From: Cyanobium sp. T1B-Tous
GTDB lineage: Bacteria; Cyanobacteriota; Cyanobacteriia; PCC-6307; Cyanobiaceae
DNA length: 62,284 nt
Assembly (NCBI RefSeq): GCF_024345475.1
Contig: NZ_JAGQBE010000008.1
Coordinates: 1 to 62,284 of the forward strand
Direction of reading: 5' to 3'
Shown: in pieces, positions 8,448-20,400 of the stretch
Layout of the letters: every line of letters begins with the position of its first letter
How positions within the stretch are numbered: the stretch's first letter is position 1
Notes under the pieces: generated by a model
What the model was told of the DNA's origin: nothing
The model's database searches: none
The model's input: only the letters and a program-made list of their open reading frames with translations
Translations under genes and position numbers: made by a program

Positions 8448-8750
8448 ATCCAGCCGAAGCCGTCAAATCGGGACCAAGGCCCCAAACCGCGACGCTCGCA
8501 GACTGAGATTGCAGGCCCCTGAAGGGATTGGCCCCGCCGACGGCCAGCCGCAATCGCCCAGGAGGGAACCGCCCCAGCCTGTCAAGGGGAAAGGCTGCAG
8601 CGGCAGGGTTTTCCCCAGGCTCCCGGCGCTCGCGGCCTCCCGGGAGCCAAAGCTGGGGAAAACCTGGGCAAATCCACGGCCGATCTGGGGGCTGCGCAGG
8701 AATCCCGCCATCATCAGCAGTGCTGATCATGGGGCTACGGCCCTTGGGTC
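8448..8750. other. 303-nt intergenic region with a strong hairpin
   Basis: No frame here looks coding on either strand. The region lies between DUF1818 and DUF2811, both on the minus strand. Its one clear feature is the inverted repeat at 8607-8664, listed separately. Any DUF2811 promoter should also be here, but I cannot pick one out. Confidence 0.6.
8607..8664. repeat. Long two-part inverted repeat (hairpin/cruciform)
   Basis: Outer arms of 12 bp are perfect (GGTTTTCCCCAG at 8607-8618, CTGGGGAAAACC at 8653-8664). Inner arms of 9 bp are perfect (GGCTCCCGG at 8618-8626, CCGGGAGCC at 8640-8648). The arms share one base, and 4 unpaired bases (AAAG) lie on the right side. The loop is about 13 nt. 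There is no T tract on either side, so it is not a standard terminator. In the DUF1818 transcript it would be a stable 3' structure. Confidence 0.8.
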
Positions 8751-9164
8751 TCAGGCGGGACCGTGAGGAGCCGCCCACAGTTGGCCCGCCCCATCGGCAG
8801 ACGCCCCCGGGTCCAGGGCCGCCACCAGGGCTGCGCTGGCCCCAACGCCCCAGCTGCCCTCCACGGCGCGGCTGCCCCCCCCAGCCGGGGTGAGCACAAA
8901 CCGGAGCTCCCAGGCCTGCCGGTCACCCTCGAGCGCCATCCAGAGCGATCCCCGCTCCAGCTCCAGGCTGATCGCCTCCTCGCCCATCAGTTGGTCGGCC
9001 AGCCCCCTGTGCTCCCGCGCCAGCCGGGCCAACCCCTGCTGCAGCTCCCGGGCTTCCTCCGCGGTGAGCTCGACGGCCCAGCCCTGGCCACCCACCAACA
9101 CAGAAAAGGGGTGGCTGGCCGGATCCACCAGCCAACGCCACCCCTCCCCTTCCTGGACCTGCAT
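8751..9164 (-). CDS. DUF1818 protein
   Basis: A 137-residue protein of the cyanobacterial DUF1818 family: EGEGWRWLVDPASHPFSVLV, GGQGWAVELTAEEARELQQG, then a long helix (LARLAREHRGLADQLMGEE), a beta region (ISLELERGSLWMALEGD) and RQAWELRFVL. Function is unknown. It starts 10 nt after the rpoZ stop on the same strand, so it is the second gene of an rpoZ operon. That placement hints at a housekeeping role, but nothing firmer. Confidence 0.85.
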   Translation of the reverse strand: MQVQEGEGWRWLVDPASHPFSVLVGGQGWAVELTAEEARELQQGLARLAREHRGLADQLMGEEAISLELERGSLWMALEGDRQAWELRFVLTPAGGGSRAVEGSWGVGASAALVAALDPGASADGAGQLWAAPHGPA

Positions 9165-9174
9165 GCGGCGACGG

Positions 9175-9405
9175 TCAGCCGGGCAGCAGGTCGGGCTGGT
9201 CCTGTTCGTCGCTCAACTCAATGATGGCGCGCTGCACAGGCTTGATCATGGAGTCGTCGAGCAGACCGTCGAAGTCATCGAAACGGCGCTGCTTGGCCCG
9301 GAAGGCAATGCGCACCGTGGTGAGGTAGCGATTGCTGGAATGGCGGATCAGGCTTTCGGCCCGTTGGGCCAGTTCCTTGGGATTGACATCAAGTCCGCTC
9401 TGCAT
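9175..9405 (-). CDS. rpoZ: RNA polymerase omega subunit
   Basis: The 76-residue product matches cyanobacterial omega: [57 protein letters not shown]. Omega binds the beta' subunit and helps assemble RNA polymerase; in cyanobacteria it also affects sigma factor choice. The ATG at 9405 is chosen because GGAG lies 8 nt upstream; a GTG two codons earlier would be only 2 nt from that site. DUF1818 follows in the same operon. The divergent Hsp70-like gene begins 63 nt away. Confidence 0.93.
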   Translation of the reverse strand: MQSGLDVNPKELAQRAESLIRHSSNRYLTTVRIAFRAKQRRFDDFDGLLDDSMIKPVQRAIIELSDEQDQPDLLPG

Positions 9406-9468
9406 GAACACCGCTCCAATTCAGCCAATCTAGGTCAGCAGGTGCCGCGTCCCGATTAGAAGATCACC

Positions 9469-11049
9469 ATGCGGGGCACCCTGGCCATCGATCTGGGCAG
9501 CAGCACCACGGTGGTGGCCTACCAGGAGGCCGGTGCCGCAGCGCAGCTCCTCGCCCTGCCTCCCTACAGCAGCAGCGAGCCCGTGGTGGTTCCCACCTTG
9601 CTGTGGCTGAGCGATCCCGCCCGATCCAGGCCCCTGATCGGACGCCAGGTGCTGGAGGCGGGCCTGGCCCACACCGAGGGGCCCGAGCTGCACCGCGACT
9701 TCAAACGGCGGATCGGGGCCACCCCCCGGAGTGGGACCCTCCCCCCGGGTCCGGCCCGATCCATCACCCTGCCGCTCAGCCCGGAGCAGGCCGGGGCCCT
9801 GTTGCTGCAACAACTCTGGGCCGCCCTGCCCACGGATCTGGACCCTCAGCGGCTGGTGCTCACGGCCCCGATCGACAGCTACCCCCGTTACCGCCAGTGG
9901 CTGCAGGAGGTGTGCCGCGAGCTGGAGGTGGCGGAACTGGCCCTGGTGGACGAACCCACCGCCGCCGCCATCGGCGCCGGATTGCCCGCCGGCAGCACGG
10001 TGCTGGTGGTGGACCTCGGCGGGGGGACGATCGACCTCTCCCTGGTGGCCCTGGAGGGGGGTGAGGGCCGGCCGGCGCCCATGGCCCAGCTGCTGCGCTT
10101 CGCCGGCCGTGACCTGGGCTCCAGCCGCCAGGCCCTGCGCTGCGCCCGGGTGATTGGCAAGGCTGGGCTCGCCCTGGGGGGCCGGGATTTCGACCGCTGG
10201 ATCGCCGCCCATCTCTGTCCAGAAGCGGCCTTGAGTGGCGATCTGCTGGCCGCTGCCGAAGCCCTCAAGTGCCAACTCAGCAACCAGGAGGAGGCTCTGG
10301 TGCTCTGGAGCCCCCCTGGGTCAGGCCTCCCCCCCCAGGCCCTGCGGCTGAACCGGAGCGACCTCGAGGCCCTGCTGCGGGAACGGGGCCTGGTGGCCCA
10401 GCTGGATGGATTGCTCGAGGAAGTGCTGGCCGCCGCCCGCCGCGAGGGGCTGGCCCTGAAACAGATCACAGCGGTGCTGCCGGTGGGGGGCAGCAGCCGA
10501 CTCCCCCTGATTCGCCAGTGGCTGGCCGAACGCTGCAGCGGGATTCCCCTGCGCCACGAGCGGCCGGTGGAGGCCGTGGCCCTCGGCGCCCTGGCCCTCA
10601 CCCCCGGCGTCCAGGTGCGCGACATCCTGCGCCATGGGGTGTCGCTGCGCTGCTGGGACCAGCGCTCGGGCCGTCACCACTGGCAGGCCGTGTTTGTGGC
10701 CGGCCAGACCTGGCCCAGCGACCGTCCCCTGGAGGTGGTGCTGGCCTGCAGCAGCCCTGACCAGCGGTCCCTGGAGCTGGTGCTCGGGGAACCGGACAAC
10801 GAACAGCGCAGCGAAGTGGTGTTTGAGGGTGGCTTGCCGGTGCTGCGGCCACGGCCCGCCGGCGAGGGCCGCGTCCAGCCCTGGAGTCAGCAGCCCCCGG
10901 CCCTGCTCCTGGAAACGCCGGGCCAGCCCGGTGAGGATTGCCTGCGCCTGGCCTTCGAGATCGATCCCCAGGGCCAGCTCCTGCTGGAGGTCACCGACCT
11001 GCGCAGCGGCCAACGCACCCCGCCGCGGGCGCTGGGCCCGGTGCGCTGA
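9469..11049 (+). CDS. Hsp70-like chaperone without C-terminal lid
   Basis: The 526-residue product has an intact Hsp70 nucleotide-binding domain: phosphate-1 AIDLGSSTTVVAY, the catalytic Lys in DFKRRIGA, DEPTAAAIGAG, phosphate-2 VLVVDLGGGTIDLSLV and adenosine motif VLPVGGSSRLPLIRQW. After about residue 375 comes a short beta-rich substrate-binding region (DILRHGVSLRCWD, VFVAGQTWPSDRPLEVVL, LELVLGEPDNEQ). The sequence ends about 100 residues short of DnaK, without the helical lid or EEVD-like tail. ATPase activity is likely; a full DnaK cycle with lid closure is not. It sits 117 nt before a membrane-anchored protein on the same strand, a possible partner. Confidence 0.9.
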   Translation: MRGTLAIDLGSSTTVVAYQEAGAAAQLLALPPYSSSEPVVVPTLLWLSDPARSRPLIGRQVLEAGLAHTEGPELHRDFKRRIGATPRSGTLPPGPARSITLPLSPEQAGALLLQQLWAALPTDLDPQRLVLTAPIDSYPRYRQWLQEVCRELEVAELALVDEPTAAAIGAGLPAGSTVLVVDLGGGTIDLSLVALEGGEGRPAPMAQLLRFAGRDLGSSRQALRCARVIGKAGLALGGRDFDRWIAAHLCPEAALSGDLLAAAEALKCQLSNQEEALVLWSPPGSGLPPQALRLNRSDLEALLRERGLVAQLDGLLEEVLAAARREGLALKQITAVLPVGGSSRLPLIRQWLAERCSGIPLRHERPVEAVALGALALTPGVQVRDILRHGVSLRCWDQRSGRHHWQAVFVAGQTWPSDRPLEVVLACSSPDQRSLELVLGEPDNEQRSEVVFEGGLPVLRPRPAGEGRVQPWSQQPPALLLETPGQPGEDCLRLAFEIDPQGQLLLEVTDLRSGQRTPPRALGPVR

Positions 11050-11166
11050 GCCCAGCGCCCGGGGCGCGGGACCGCCAAGGACAGTGGACGCCGGAGCCGC
11101 TGCCCCCTGCCAAGGGCGGCGGGGCCCCCAGCCCCATAAAACGGGGAGACTTGCCCTCCTCTCGCC

Positions 11167-11994
11167 TTGGCCCTGCGCCGCCACAGGCTGCCCCGTTTCT
11201 GGCTGGGCCTCACCCTGGGCCTGGTGGCCTCCGGCCTCGGGGCGGCCTACTGGTGGGAGCAACAACTGCCCCAACGGCTGGAGCAGGCGGCCAGGAGCGG
11301 GGATCTGCAGGCCTGCCTTCGCTACAGCGAACAGCTGGAAGCCCTGCGCTGGCTGGGAGGGCAGGCACCGGCGGAACAGGGAAGCTGCCGGCGGCGCCAG
11401 GCGGCCCGCCTCTGGCAGCAACAGCAGTGGGCCGCGGCCCTGCAACTGCAACTGCAACTTGTGAACTCCCAGGCCGGCAGTCCGGCCGACCGCGACCAGC
11501 TAAACCGCTGGCAGCAGTCCCTGCAACAGCGAGCCCTGAGCCGCTTTCAGGACGGCGACCTCCAGGCCGCTCTGGCACTCCTGGCCGTGATGGGGGACGA
11601 CCGACGGGCCGATGGCAACAGCCTGGGGGACAAATTCCGAGAAAACTGGACCCGCAACCGACTCCAGTTCGAGCGGGCCAAGGCCCTGGGTGATCAACGG
11701 CGGTGGTGGGAAGCCCTCGATGCCCTCACCCGCATCGACCATCCCTGGTGGAAAACCCACAGCCGGGCGCTACAGGCCACGGTGCAGAAGGGCATTGAAG
11801 GCCTGGCAGGACAGGAGCGTGAACACGACGCCCACGGGCAGCTGCCCCACACCGTGCCCACCGACCAACTCGACGCCCAGGTGCAGCTGAGGATCGCCAA
11901 GGGCATGAACGAATGGGCGGCCTTCCAGGACGCCTGCCGGGCCCTCGGCGGGACAGTGGTGGAGGCCGGGCCGGAGACAGCCTGTCAGCGCTGA
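11167..11994 (+). CDS. Membrane-anchored protein with helical repeat-like ectodomain, unknown function
   Basis: From a TTG at 11167 the product is 275 residues. A basic N-terminus (ALRRHRLPR) leads into one hydrophobic helix at about 12-30 (FWLGLTLGLVASGLGAAYWW). The rest is Gln/Leu/Ala-rich helix that could be a solenoid of TPR type (RLEQAARSGDLQACLRYSEQ, FQDGDLQAALALLAVMGDD, DQRRWWEALDALTRID). No named domain is recognised. The ectodomain contains Cys in QACLR, GSCRR, DACRA and TACQR. The TTG start is uncertain, but the reading frame is clear. Position directly after the lidless Hsp70 suggests the two act together. Confidence 0.7.
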   Translation: MALRRHRLPRFWLGLTLGLVASGLGAAYWWEQQLPQRLEQAARSGDLQACLRYSEQLEALRWLGGQAPAEQGSCRRRQAARLWQQQQWAAALQLQLQLVNSQAGSPADRDQLNRWQQSLQQRALSRFQDGDLQAALALLAVMGDDRRADGNSLGDKFRENWTRNRLQFERAKALGDQRRWWEALDALTRIDHPWWKTHSRALQATVQKGIEGLAGQEREHDAHGQLPHTVPTDQLDAQVQLRIAKGMNEWAAFQDACRALGGTVVEAGPETACQR

Positions 11995-12061
11995 CCCCCT
12001 GGGGATCCCCAGGGCCGGCTGGCGCATGACAAGATTGGCCGCGCGATGAAGCTCCGGGGCC

Positions 12062-12280
12062 ATGCAGCCAGGTGATCAGGTCAAGGTCTCCCAGAGCGTG
12101 GTCGTCTACCACCATCCCCAGCACCGCGGCGAAGCCTTCGACCTCCAGGGCCAGCAGGGCGAAGTGGTGACCGTCCTCAACGAGTGGAAAGGTCGGGTGA
12201 TCAGCCCAACCCTGCCGGTGATCGTGGCTTTTGGGAAATTTCGCGCCCACTTCCGCGGCGACGAACTCGAGCCCGCCTAA
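12062..12280 (+). CDS. ftrV: Ferredoxin-thioredoxin reductase variable chain
   Basis: This 72-residue protein is the variable (alpha) subunit of ferredoxin:thioredoxin reductase, which passes electrons from ferredoxin to thioredoxin in the light. It is an SH3-like barrel with no cluster of its own. Family motifs are VKVSQSVVVYHHPQHRGEAF, DLQGQQGEVVTVL and KFRAHFRGDELE. The catalytic chain (ftrC) is not in the window. Its stop codon overlaps the convergent pyrR stop by four bases. Confidence 0.93.
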   Translation: MQPGDQVKVSQSVVVYHHPQHRGEAFDLQGQQGEVVTVLNEWKGRVISPTLPVIVAFGKFRAHFRGDELEPA

Positions 12281-12813
12281 GGCTCGGGTCGCAGCAAATA
12301 GACCCCTTCCTCGCCGTCGATGGCCTGGAGACAGAGCTGGATCGACTCCTGACGGCGGGTGGGCACCACGCGGCCGCAGAAATCGGGCTGAATCGGCAAC
12401 TCCCGATGGCCCCGATCCACCATGGCCAACAGACTCACCCGCTTGGGCCGCCCCCAGGCCTGCAGGGCCTCTAAGGCCGCTCGCACGGTGCGCCCGGTGA
12501 AGATCACGTCGTCCACCAGCACCACCTGACGTCCATCCAGGGCCACAGGCAGGTCGGTGGGTTGGCCCAGGCGGGTGCCCACCCGTTCCAGATCATCACG
12601 GTGAAAGGTGGGATCCACCGTGCCCTGGTCAATCGGATGACCCGTCATCGCCGCCAGCCGCTGGGCCAGGACCTCAGCCAGCGCCACGCCCCGGGTCGGG
12701 ATGCCGAGCAGCACCAGGGAGCGGCTGTCGAGGGCACTTTCCAGCACCTGGGAGGCCAGGCGATCGAGGGTGCGGCCGAGATCCAACGCGGAGAGCAATT
12801 CCAGCCGGTGCAT
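12277..12813 (-). CDS. pyrR: PyrR bifunctional pyrimidine regulator / uracil phosphoribosyltransferase
   Basis: From the ATG at 12813 (MHRLELLSALDLGRTLDRL) the product is 178 residues, the normal PyrR length. It has the phosphoribosyltransferase PRPP loop VVLVDDVIFTGRTVRAALEA, the dimer region LVLLGIPTRGVALAEVLAQR, and the C-terminal PyrR motif LLAMVDRGHRELPIQPDF followed by VGR-equivalent CGRVVPT. PyrR converts uracil and PRPP to UMP, and in many bacteria binds pyr mRNA. No pyr genes or PyrR-binding RNA are visible nearby, so enzymatic salvage is the safer call. The frame is open upstream to 12894 without family similarity. Confidence 0.93.
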   Translation of the reverse strand: MHRLELLSALDLGRTLDRLASQVLESALDSRSLVLLGIPTRGVALAEVLAQRLAAMTGHPIDQGTVDPTFHRDDLERVGTRLGQPTDLPVALDGRQVVLVDDVIFTGRTVRAALEALQAWGRPKRVSLLAMVDRGHRELPIQPDFCGRVVPTRRQESIQLCLQAIDGEEGVYLLRPEP

Positions 12814-12973
12814 CAGGACAGCCACGGATAAAGAGCCCCGGCGAATTGGCCTTGGACCATCAGTGTGGCCAAAGCCTGACCCGGCCGGGATCAAGCGGGA
12901 TCACCGCACATCCGCACTGTAGGTTGGGCTTGGAAGGCGTTGATTCAACGTCGCTAGGCGAATCGGTCGCTAG

Positions 12974-14641
12974 GTGAGACGGGTGACAGCATTTCCCTCA
13001 CAGCAGCAATCCACCCTGTCCGAGGGCCCTTCTCCCACTTTCCGGGACCCATCCGGTGTCGCCCCCGTTGTGCTCGCGATTCTGGATGGCTGGGGCTACA
13101 GCCATCAGGCCGAACACAACGCCATCCGGGCCGCCAGCACCCCGGTGATGGACGCCCTCTGGCATGCCTACCCCCACACCCTGATCGAAGCAAGCGGCGG
13201 CGCCGTGGGCTTGCCCGACGAGCAGATGGGCAACTCGGAGGTGGGGCACCTCACCATCGGCTCCGGCAGGATCATTCGCCAGGAGTTGGTCCGGATCAGC
13301 CAGGCCGTCAACAACGGCAGCATTGCCGATAACACCGCCCTCAATGCCCTCGCCGCGGGGCTCCAGCAACGCGGCGGCACCCTGCACCTGATCGGCCTCT
13401 GCTCGGACGGCGGGGTGCACAGCCACATCAAGCACCTGGGAGGTCTGCTGAGCTGGGCCGCCGCACGAGGCCTGTCCGACGTGTGTGTGCACGTGATCAC
13501 CGACGGCCGTGACACCGACCCGAGCAGCGCACCGCGGTTCGTGACCCAGGTTCAGGAGCAGATCAACCGGGCGGGTGTAGGCCGCATTGCCACCCTCTGC
13601 GGCCGCTACTGGGCGATGGACCGCGACAACCGCTGGGATCGCACGGAAAAGGCCTATCGCCTCTACACCGAACCGGCGCCCATCTCCGAACTCAGCCCGG
13701 TCAACGCCATCCACGCCTCCTACGCCCAGGAGATCGGCGATGAGTTCCTCGAACCGGTGCGGCTGGCGGAGGGTCTGATCAAGGCCGGTGACGGCGTGGT
13801 GTGTTTCAACTTCCGGCCCGACCGGGTGCGGCAGCTGATCCGAGCGCTGGTGCTGGCCGAGTTCGATGGCTTCGCCCGGGAGCCCATCAGCCCGATCGAT
13901 GTGGTCACCTTCACCCAATACGAAAAAGGGCTGCCCGTGGCCGTCGCCTTTCCCCCCGAATCCCTCGACGGGCTGCTCGGGCAGGTGGTGTCGGAGGCGG
14001 GACTGCGCCAGTTCCGCACCGCCGAAACGGAGAAATATCCCCACGTCACCTACTTCATGAACGGGGGCATCGAGCAGGCCTTCCCCGGCGAAGACCGGCA
14101 CCTCGTTCCCTCACCGAGGGTGGCCACCTATGACCAGTCCCCCGCCATGTCGGCGGGCCAACTCACCGACAGCTGCGTCGCCGCGATCCAGAAGGGCATC
14201 TATGCCCTGGTGGTGATCAACTACGCCAACCCCGACATGGTGGGGCACACCGGCAAGATGGCGGCCACCACGGAAGCCATCACCACCGTGGACACCTGCG
14301 TCGGGCGGCTGATGGAGGCCACCAACCGCATGGGTGGCACCCTGCTGATCACCGCCGACCATGGCAATGCGGAGGTGATGGAAGGCCCCGATGGCCGGCC
14401 CTGGACGGCGCACACCACCAACCCGGTGCCCGTGATCCTGGTGGAGGGCGAGAAGCGCAAACTGCCCGGCCATGGCACCAACGTGGTGTTGCGCGACGGC
14501 GGCGGCTTGGCTGACATCGCCCCCACCCTGCTGGAGATCCTCCACCTGCCCAAGCCAGCCACCATGAGCGGCGAGTCGCTGATCCTGCCCGCCGCCACCA
14601 CCGCGGACACCAGCCGCATCCCCCAGACCCTGGGCGTCTAG
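12974..14641 (+). CDS. gpmI: 2,3-bisphosphoglycerate-independent phosphoglycerate mutase
   Basis: The enzyme interconverts 3- and 2-phosphoglycerate in glycolysis, using two metal ions (usually Mn) and a phosphoserine intermediate. The N-terminal metal site is [12 protein letters not shown], the nucleophile Ser lies in [18 protein letters not shown], the substrate loop is [11 protein letters not shown], and the second metal site includes [12 protein letters not shown] and ITADHGNAE. The 555-residue length fits with an N-terminal extension of about 25 residues. GTG codons at 12974 and 12983 are both possible starts. It is followed 24 nt later by secG. Confidence 0.96.
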   Translation: MRRVTAFPSQQQSTLSEGPSPTFRDPSGVAPVVLAILDGWGYSHQAEHNAIRAASTPVMDALWHAYPHTLIEASGGAVGLPDEQMGNSEVGHLTIGSGRIIRQELVRISQAVNNGSIADNTALNALAAGLQQRGGTLHLIGLCSDGGVHSHIKHLGGLLSWAAARGLSDVCVHVITDGRDTDPSSAPRFVTQVQEQINRAGVGRIATLCGRYWAMDRDNRWDRTEKAYRLYTEPAPISELSPVNAIHASYAQEIGDEFLEPVRLAEGLIKAGDGVVCFNFRPDRVRQLIRALVLAEFDGFAREPISPIDVVTFTQYEKGLPVAVAFPPESLDGLLGQVVSEAGLRQFRTAETEKYPHVTYFMNGGIEQAFPGEDRHLVPSPRVATYDQSPAMSAGQLTDSCVAAIQKGIYALVVINYANPDMVGHTGKMAATTEAITTVDTCVGRLMEATNRMGGTLLITADHGNAEVMEGPDGRPWTAHTTNPVPVILVEGEKRKLPGHGTNVVLRDGGGLADIAPTLLEILHLPKPATMSGESLILPAATTADTSRIPQTLGV

Positions 14642-14665
14642 CCTGCGCTCACCAGGGAAGGAACT

Positions 14666-14896
14666 GTGATCACGTCGGTGTTGTCTTGGGTGTGGATCGG
14701 CAGCGGGGTGCTGCTGATCATCAGCGTGCTGCTGCATAGCCCCAAGGGCGATGGCATGGGCGGGCTTGCCGCCAGTGGTGGCTCGATGTTCACCAGTGCC
14801 CGCAGCGCCGAAGCCACCCTCAACCGCATCAGCTGGACCCTGCTGGCCATCTTTCTCGGATTGGCCGTGGTGCTCAGTGCCGGCTGGCTGAGCTGA
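14666..14896 (+). CDS. secG: Preprotein translocase subunit SecG
   Basis: A 76-residue protein with two membrane helices (VWIGSGVLLIISVLLHS and ISWTLLAIFLGLAVVLSAGW). The SecG loop between them includes PKGDGMGGLAASGGSMF. It is an accessory part of the SecYEG channel. The start is GTG with AAGGA 5 nt upstream. It lies between gpmI and msrB on the same strand, a typical cyanobacterial arrangement for gpmI-secG. Confidence 0.93.
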   Translation: MITSVLSWVWIGSGVLLIISVLLHSPKGDGMGGLAASGGSMFTSARSAEATLNRISWTLLAIFLGLAVVLSAGWLS

Positions 14897-14903
14897 GCCA
14901 GCG

Positions 14904-15392
14904 ATGTCGATGCCCCGCCGCAACCTGCTGGTGGCCCTGGGATCCAGCCTGGGCGCCTTTTTCAGCGGCACCTCCCGAGCCCACGCCGCTGCCAAGGCCC
15001 AGGATCCAACCTGGCAGCTCAGTGATGCTGCCTGGAAACAGCGCCTCAGCCCCGCCGCCTATCAGGTGCTGCGCCGAGAGGGCACCGAACGGCCCTTTTC
15101 CAGCCCCCTGAACAGCGAAAAGCGGGCGGGCACCTTCGTCTGCGCCGGCTGCGCCCTACCCCTGTTCAGCTCCAAGGCCAAATACGAGAGCGGCACGGGC
15201 TGGCCAAGCTTCTGGCAGCCCCTGCCCAACGCCATCGCCACCCAGGTGGATTTCAAACTGCTCGTCCCGCGCACCGAATACCACTGCCAGCGCTGCGGCG
15301 GCCACCAGGGGCACGTCTTCGGCGACGGCCCCAAGCCCACCGGCAAGCGCTACTGCAACAACGGCGTGGCGCTGGTGTTCAAGCCGGGCTGA
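14904..15392 (+). CDS. msrB: Peptide-methionine (R)-S-oxide reductase with Tat-like signal
   Basis: MsrB reduces the R epimer of methionine sulfoxide in proteins. The catalytic domain (about 36-162) shows zinc cysteines in FVCAGCALP and YHCQRCGGHQGHVF, substrate residues ESGTGWPSFW, and the catalytic Cys in KRYCNNGVALVF. The first 28 residues form an export signal: PRRNLLVALG (twin Arg), a hydrophobic stretch and a SRAHA cleavage site. The mature enzyme should therefore act in the periplasm or thylakoid lumen. An electron donor there is not evident. It ends 104 nt before the convergent groEL, with a shared terminator hairpin between. Confidence 0.93.
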   Translation: MSMPRRNLLVALGSSLGAFFSGTSRAHAAAKAQDPTWQLSDAAWKQRLSPAAYQVLRREGTERPFSSPLNSEKRAGTFVCAGCALPLFSSKAKYESGTGWPSFWQPLPNAIATQVDFKLLVPRTEYHCQRCGGHQGHVFGDGPKPTGKRYCNNGVALVFKPG

Positions 15393-15423
15393 TCCAACGC
15401 CAAGCCAGGCCGAATGGGCCAAC

Positions 15424-15450
15424 AAAAAAGCGCCCCCGCAGGGGCGCTTT
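15424..15450 (-). terminator. Terminator of groESL, possibly bidirectional
   Basis: A 7-bp GC stem (GCGCCCC / GGGGCGC) with CGCA loop at 15430-15447. Six T follow on the minus strand and three on the plus strand. It should end groEL transcription and may also stop msrB. Confidence 0.88.
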
Positions 15451-15496
15451 GACTGGGTTCTGAAGGAACGACTCAAACCGTGGATCTCGATCGAGA

Positions 15497-17185
<1,689 letters not shown>

Positions 17186-17220
17186 TCACAAGGCGCGATC
17201 GCTCAGTGCGCCGGGTCAAC

Positions 17221-17532
17221 TCAGTTGACGATGGCGAGGATGTCCTTCTCGGAGAGCAGCACGAATTCGTCGCTGCCGAGCTTGATGTCGGTACCGGCGT
17301 ACTTGCTGTAGAGCACCTTGTCGCCCACGCTGACCTCGGGAGCCTGACGGCTGCCGTCGTCGTTGCGCTTACCGGGGCCGATCTGGACCACCTCGCCCAC
17401 CTGGGGCTTTTCCTTGGCGGTATCGGGCAGCAGGATCCCGCCGGCGGTTTTCTCCTCCGACTCCGACACCTTGATGAAAATGCGATCTCCGAGGGGCTTG
17501 ACCGTGGAGACGCTGAGAGAAACAGCAGCCAT
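17221..17532 (-). CDS. groES: 10 kDa co-chaperonin GroES
   Basis: A 103-residue protein from the ATG at 17532 ([20 protein letters not shown]). The mobile loop that contacts GroEL is [19 protein letters not shown]. The roof loop and end ([16 protein letters not shown]) are intact. It caps the GroEL cavity. It is the first gene of the groESL operon; the CIRCE operator lies 78 nt upstream of the start codon, in the leader or promoter. Confidence 0.97.
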   Translation of the reverse strand: MAAVSLSVSTVKPLGDRIFIKVSESEEKTAGGILLPDTAKEKPQVGEVVQIGPGKRNDDGSRQAPEVSVGDKVLYSKYAGTDIKLGSDEFVLLSEKDILAIVN

Positions 17533-17609
17533 GGATGAATTGCGACAGCAACGGCATGGCGCCAAAGACGCCACAGAACAGCGAGCGGGAGTGCGCCGAA
17601 AAAGGCGAA

Positions 17610-17636
17610 TTAGCACTCGGGCCCGTTGAGTGCCAA
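17610..17636. promoter_or_regulatory. CIRCE operator (HrcA site) of groESL
   Basis: The sequence TTAGCACTC, nine bases, then GAGTGCCAA matches the CIRCE consensus (TTAGCACTC-N9-GAGTGCTAA) with one mismatch. HrcA binds it as a heat-shock repressor. It is 78 nt before the groES ATG and 166 nt before the divergent atpD ATG. Confidence 0.93.
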
Positions 17637-17741
17637 CCTATGCGGGCGCACACCGCCCGCGCCAGGCCTGGCCTGTGCGGGTGACCGAACCCCCCGGCGG
17701 GGCCTGCCCAGGTTGCTCTCGCGCGCCAGGCGCAGTGGTAA

Positions 17742-19262
<1,521 letters not shown>

Positions 19263-19291
19263 TCCCCTCCCCGTTCTGAGGACCTCCCCCC

Positions 19292-19699
19292 ATGAGTCTC
19301 ACCCTGCGCGTTCTGGCCCCTGATCAGAGCGTTTTTGATGGAACCGCCGAAGAGGTGATCCTGCCCAGCACCACCGGTCAGGTGGGCATCCTCCCCGGCC
19401 ACGTCACCATGCTGGCCGCCCTTGACACCGGCGTGATGCGGCTGCGCTCCGGCGGAGCCTGGTCCACGATCGCCCTGATGGGTGGCTTTGCCGAAGTGGA
19501 AGCCGACGAAGTCACCGTGTTGGTGAACGGCGCTGAGCTGGGCACCAGCATCGATGCCAACGCCGCTGAAGCCGCCTTTGAGGCCGCCCAAAGTGCAGCT
19601 GCCGCCTTTGAAGGCCAAGCCACCAGCGCCGACAAAGTCAAGGCCCTGCAAGCTCTGGCGACAGCCCGAGCCCGCTTCCAAGCCACCAAGGCTGGCTGA
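19292..19699 (+). CDS. atpC: ATP synthase F1 subunit epsilon
   Basis: The 135-residue subunit of the central stalk, which couples rotation and can inhibit ATP hydrolysis. The N-terminal beta-sandwich shows SLTLRVLAPDQSVFDG, GQVGILPGHVTMLAAL and MGGFAEVEADEVTVLV. The C-terminal helical hairpin (EAAFEAAQSAAAAFEGQA) is Ala-rich and complete. It lies 29 nt after atpD and is followed by a strong terminator at 19722-19746. Confidence 0.97.
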   Translation: MSLTLRVLAPDQSVFDGTAEEVILPSTTGQVGILPGHVTMLAALDTGVMRLRSGGAWSTIALMGGFAEVEADEVTVLVNGAELGTSIDANAAEAAFEAAQSAAAAFEGQATSADKVKALQALATARARFQATKAG

Positions 19700-19721
19700 A
19701 GCCAAGCCGCCACCAAGTCTC

Positions 19722-19746
19722 AAGCGCCCGACAAGGGCGCTTTTTT
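19722..19746 (+). terminator. Terminator of atpD-atpC
   Basis: A 6-bp stem extended by A-T pairs (AAGCGCCC / GGGCGCTT) with loop GACAA, followed by six T. It ends the atpDC transcript. Confidence 0.93.
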
Positions 19747-19793
19747 GTGGGTTGGCTCGATCAACAACACCCCACACAGTGGGGCAGGACCAC

Positions 19794-19819
19794 AAAAAAA
19801 GCGCCCCACTCGGGGGCGC
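19794..19819 (-). terminator. Terminator of the PSRP-3 gene
   Basis: On the minus strand a 7-bp stem (GCGCCCC / GGGGCGC) is followed by seven T. It sits 27 nt after the PSRP-3 stop and faces the atpDC terminator. Confidence 0.92.
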
Positions 19820-19846
19820 AAAGGGAAGTGTGGACAGACCCACCAA

Positions 19847-20347
<501 letters not shown>

Positions 20348-20400
20348 TCAAACAACTAACCTACCAGCCGCCCTGCCGGCCCCCGGCCTGTTCTCCGGCC

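Noticed and set aside
19772-19786. Small hairpin CCCCACACAGTGGGG between the two facing terminators
   Set aside because: A 5-bp stem without a T tract; the adjacent terminators explain the region.
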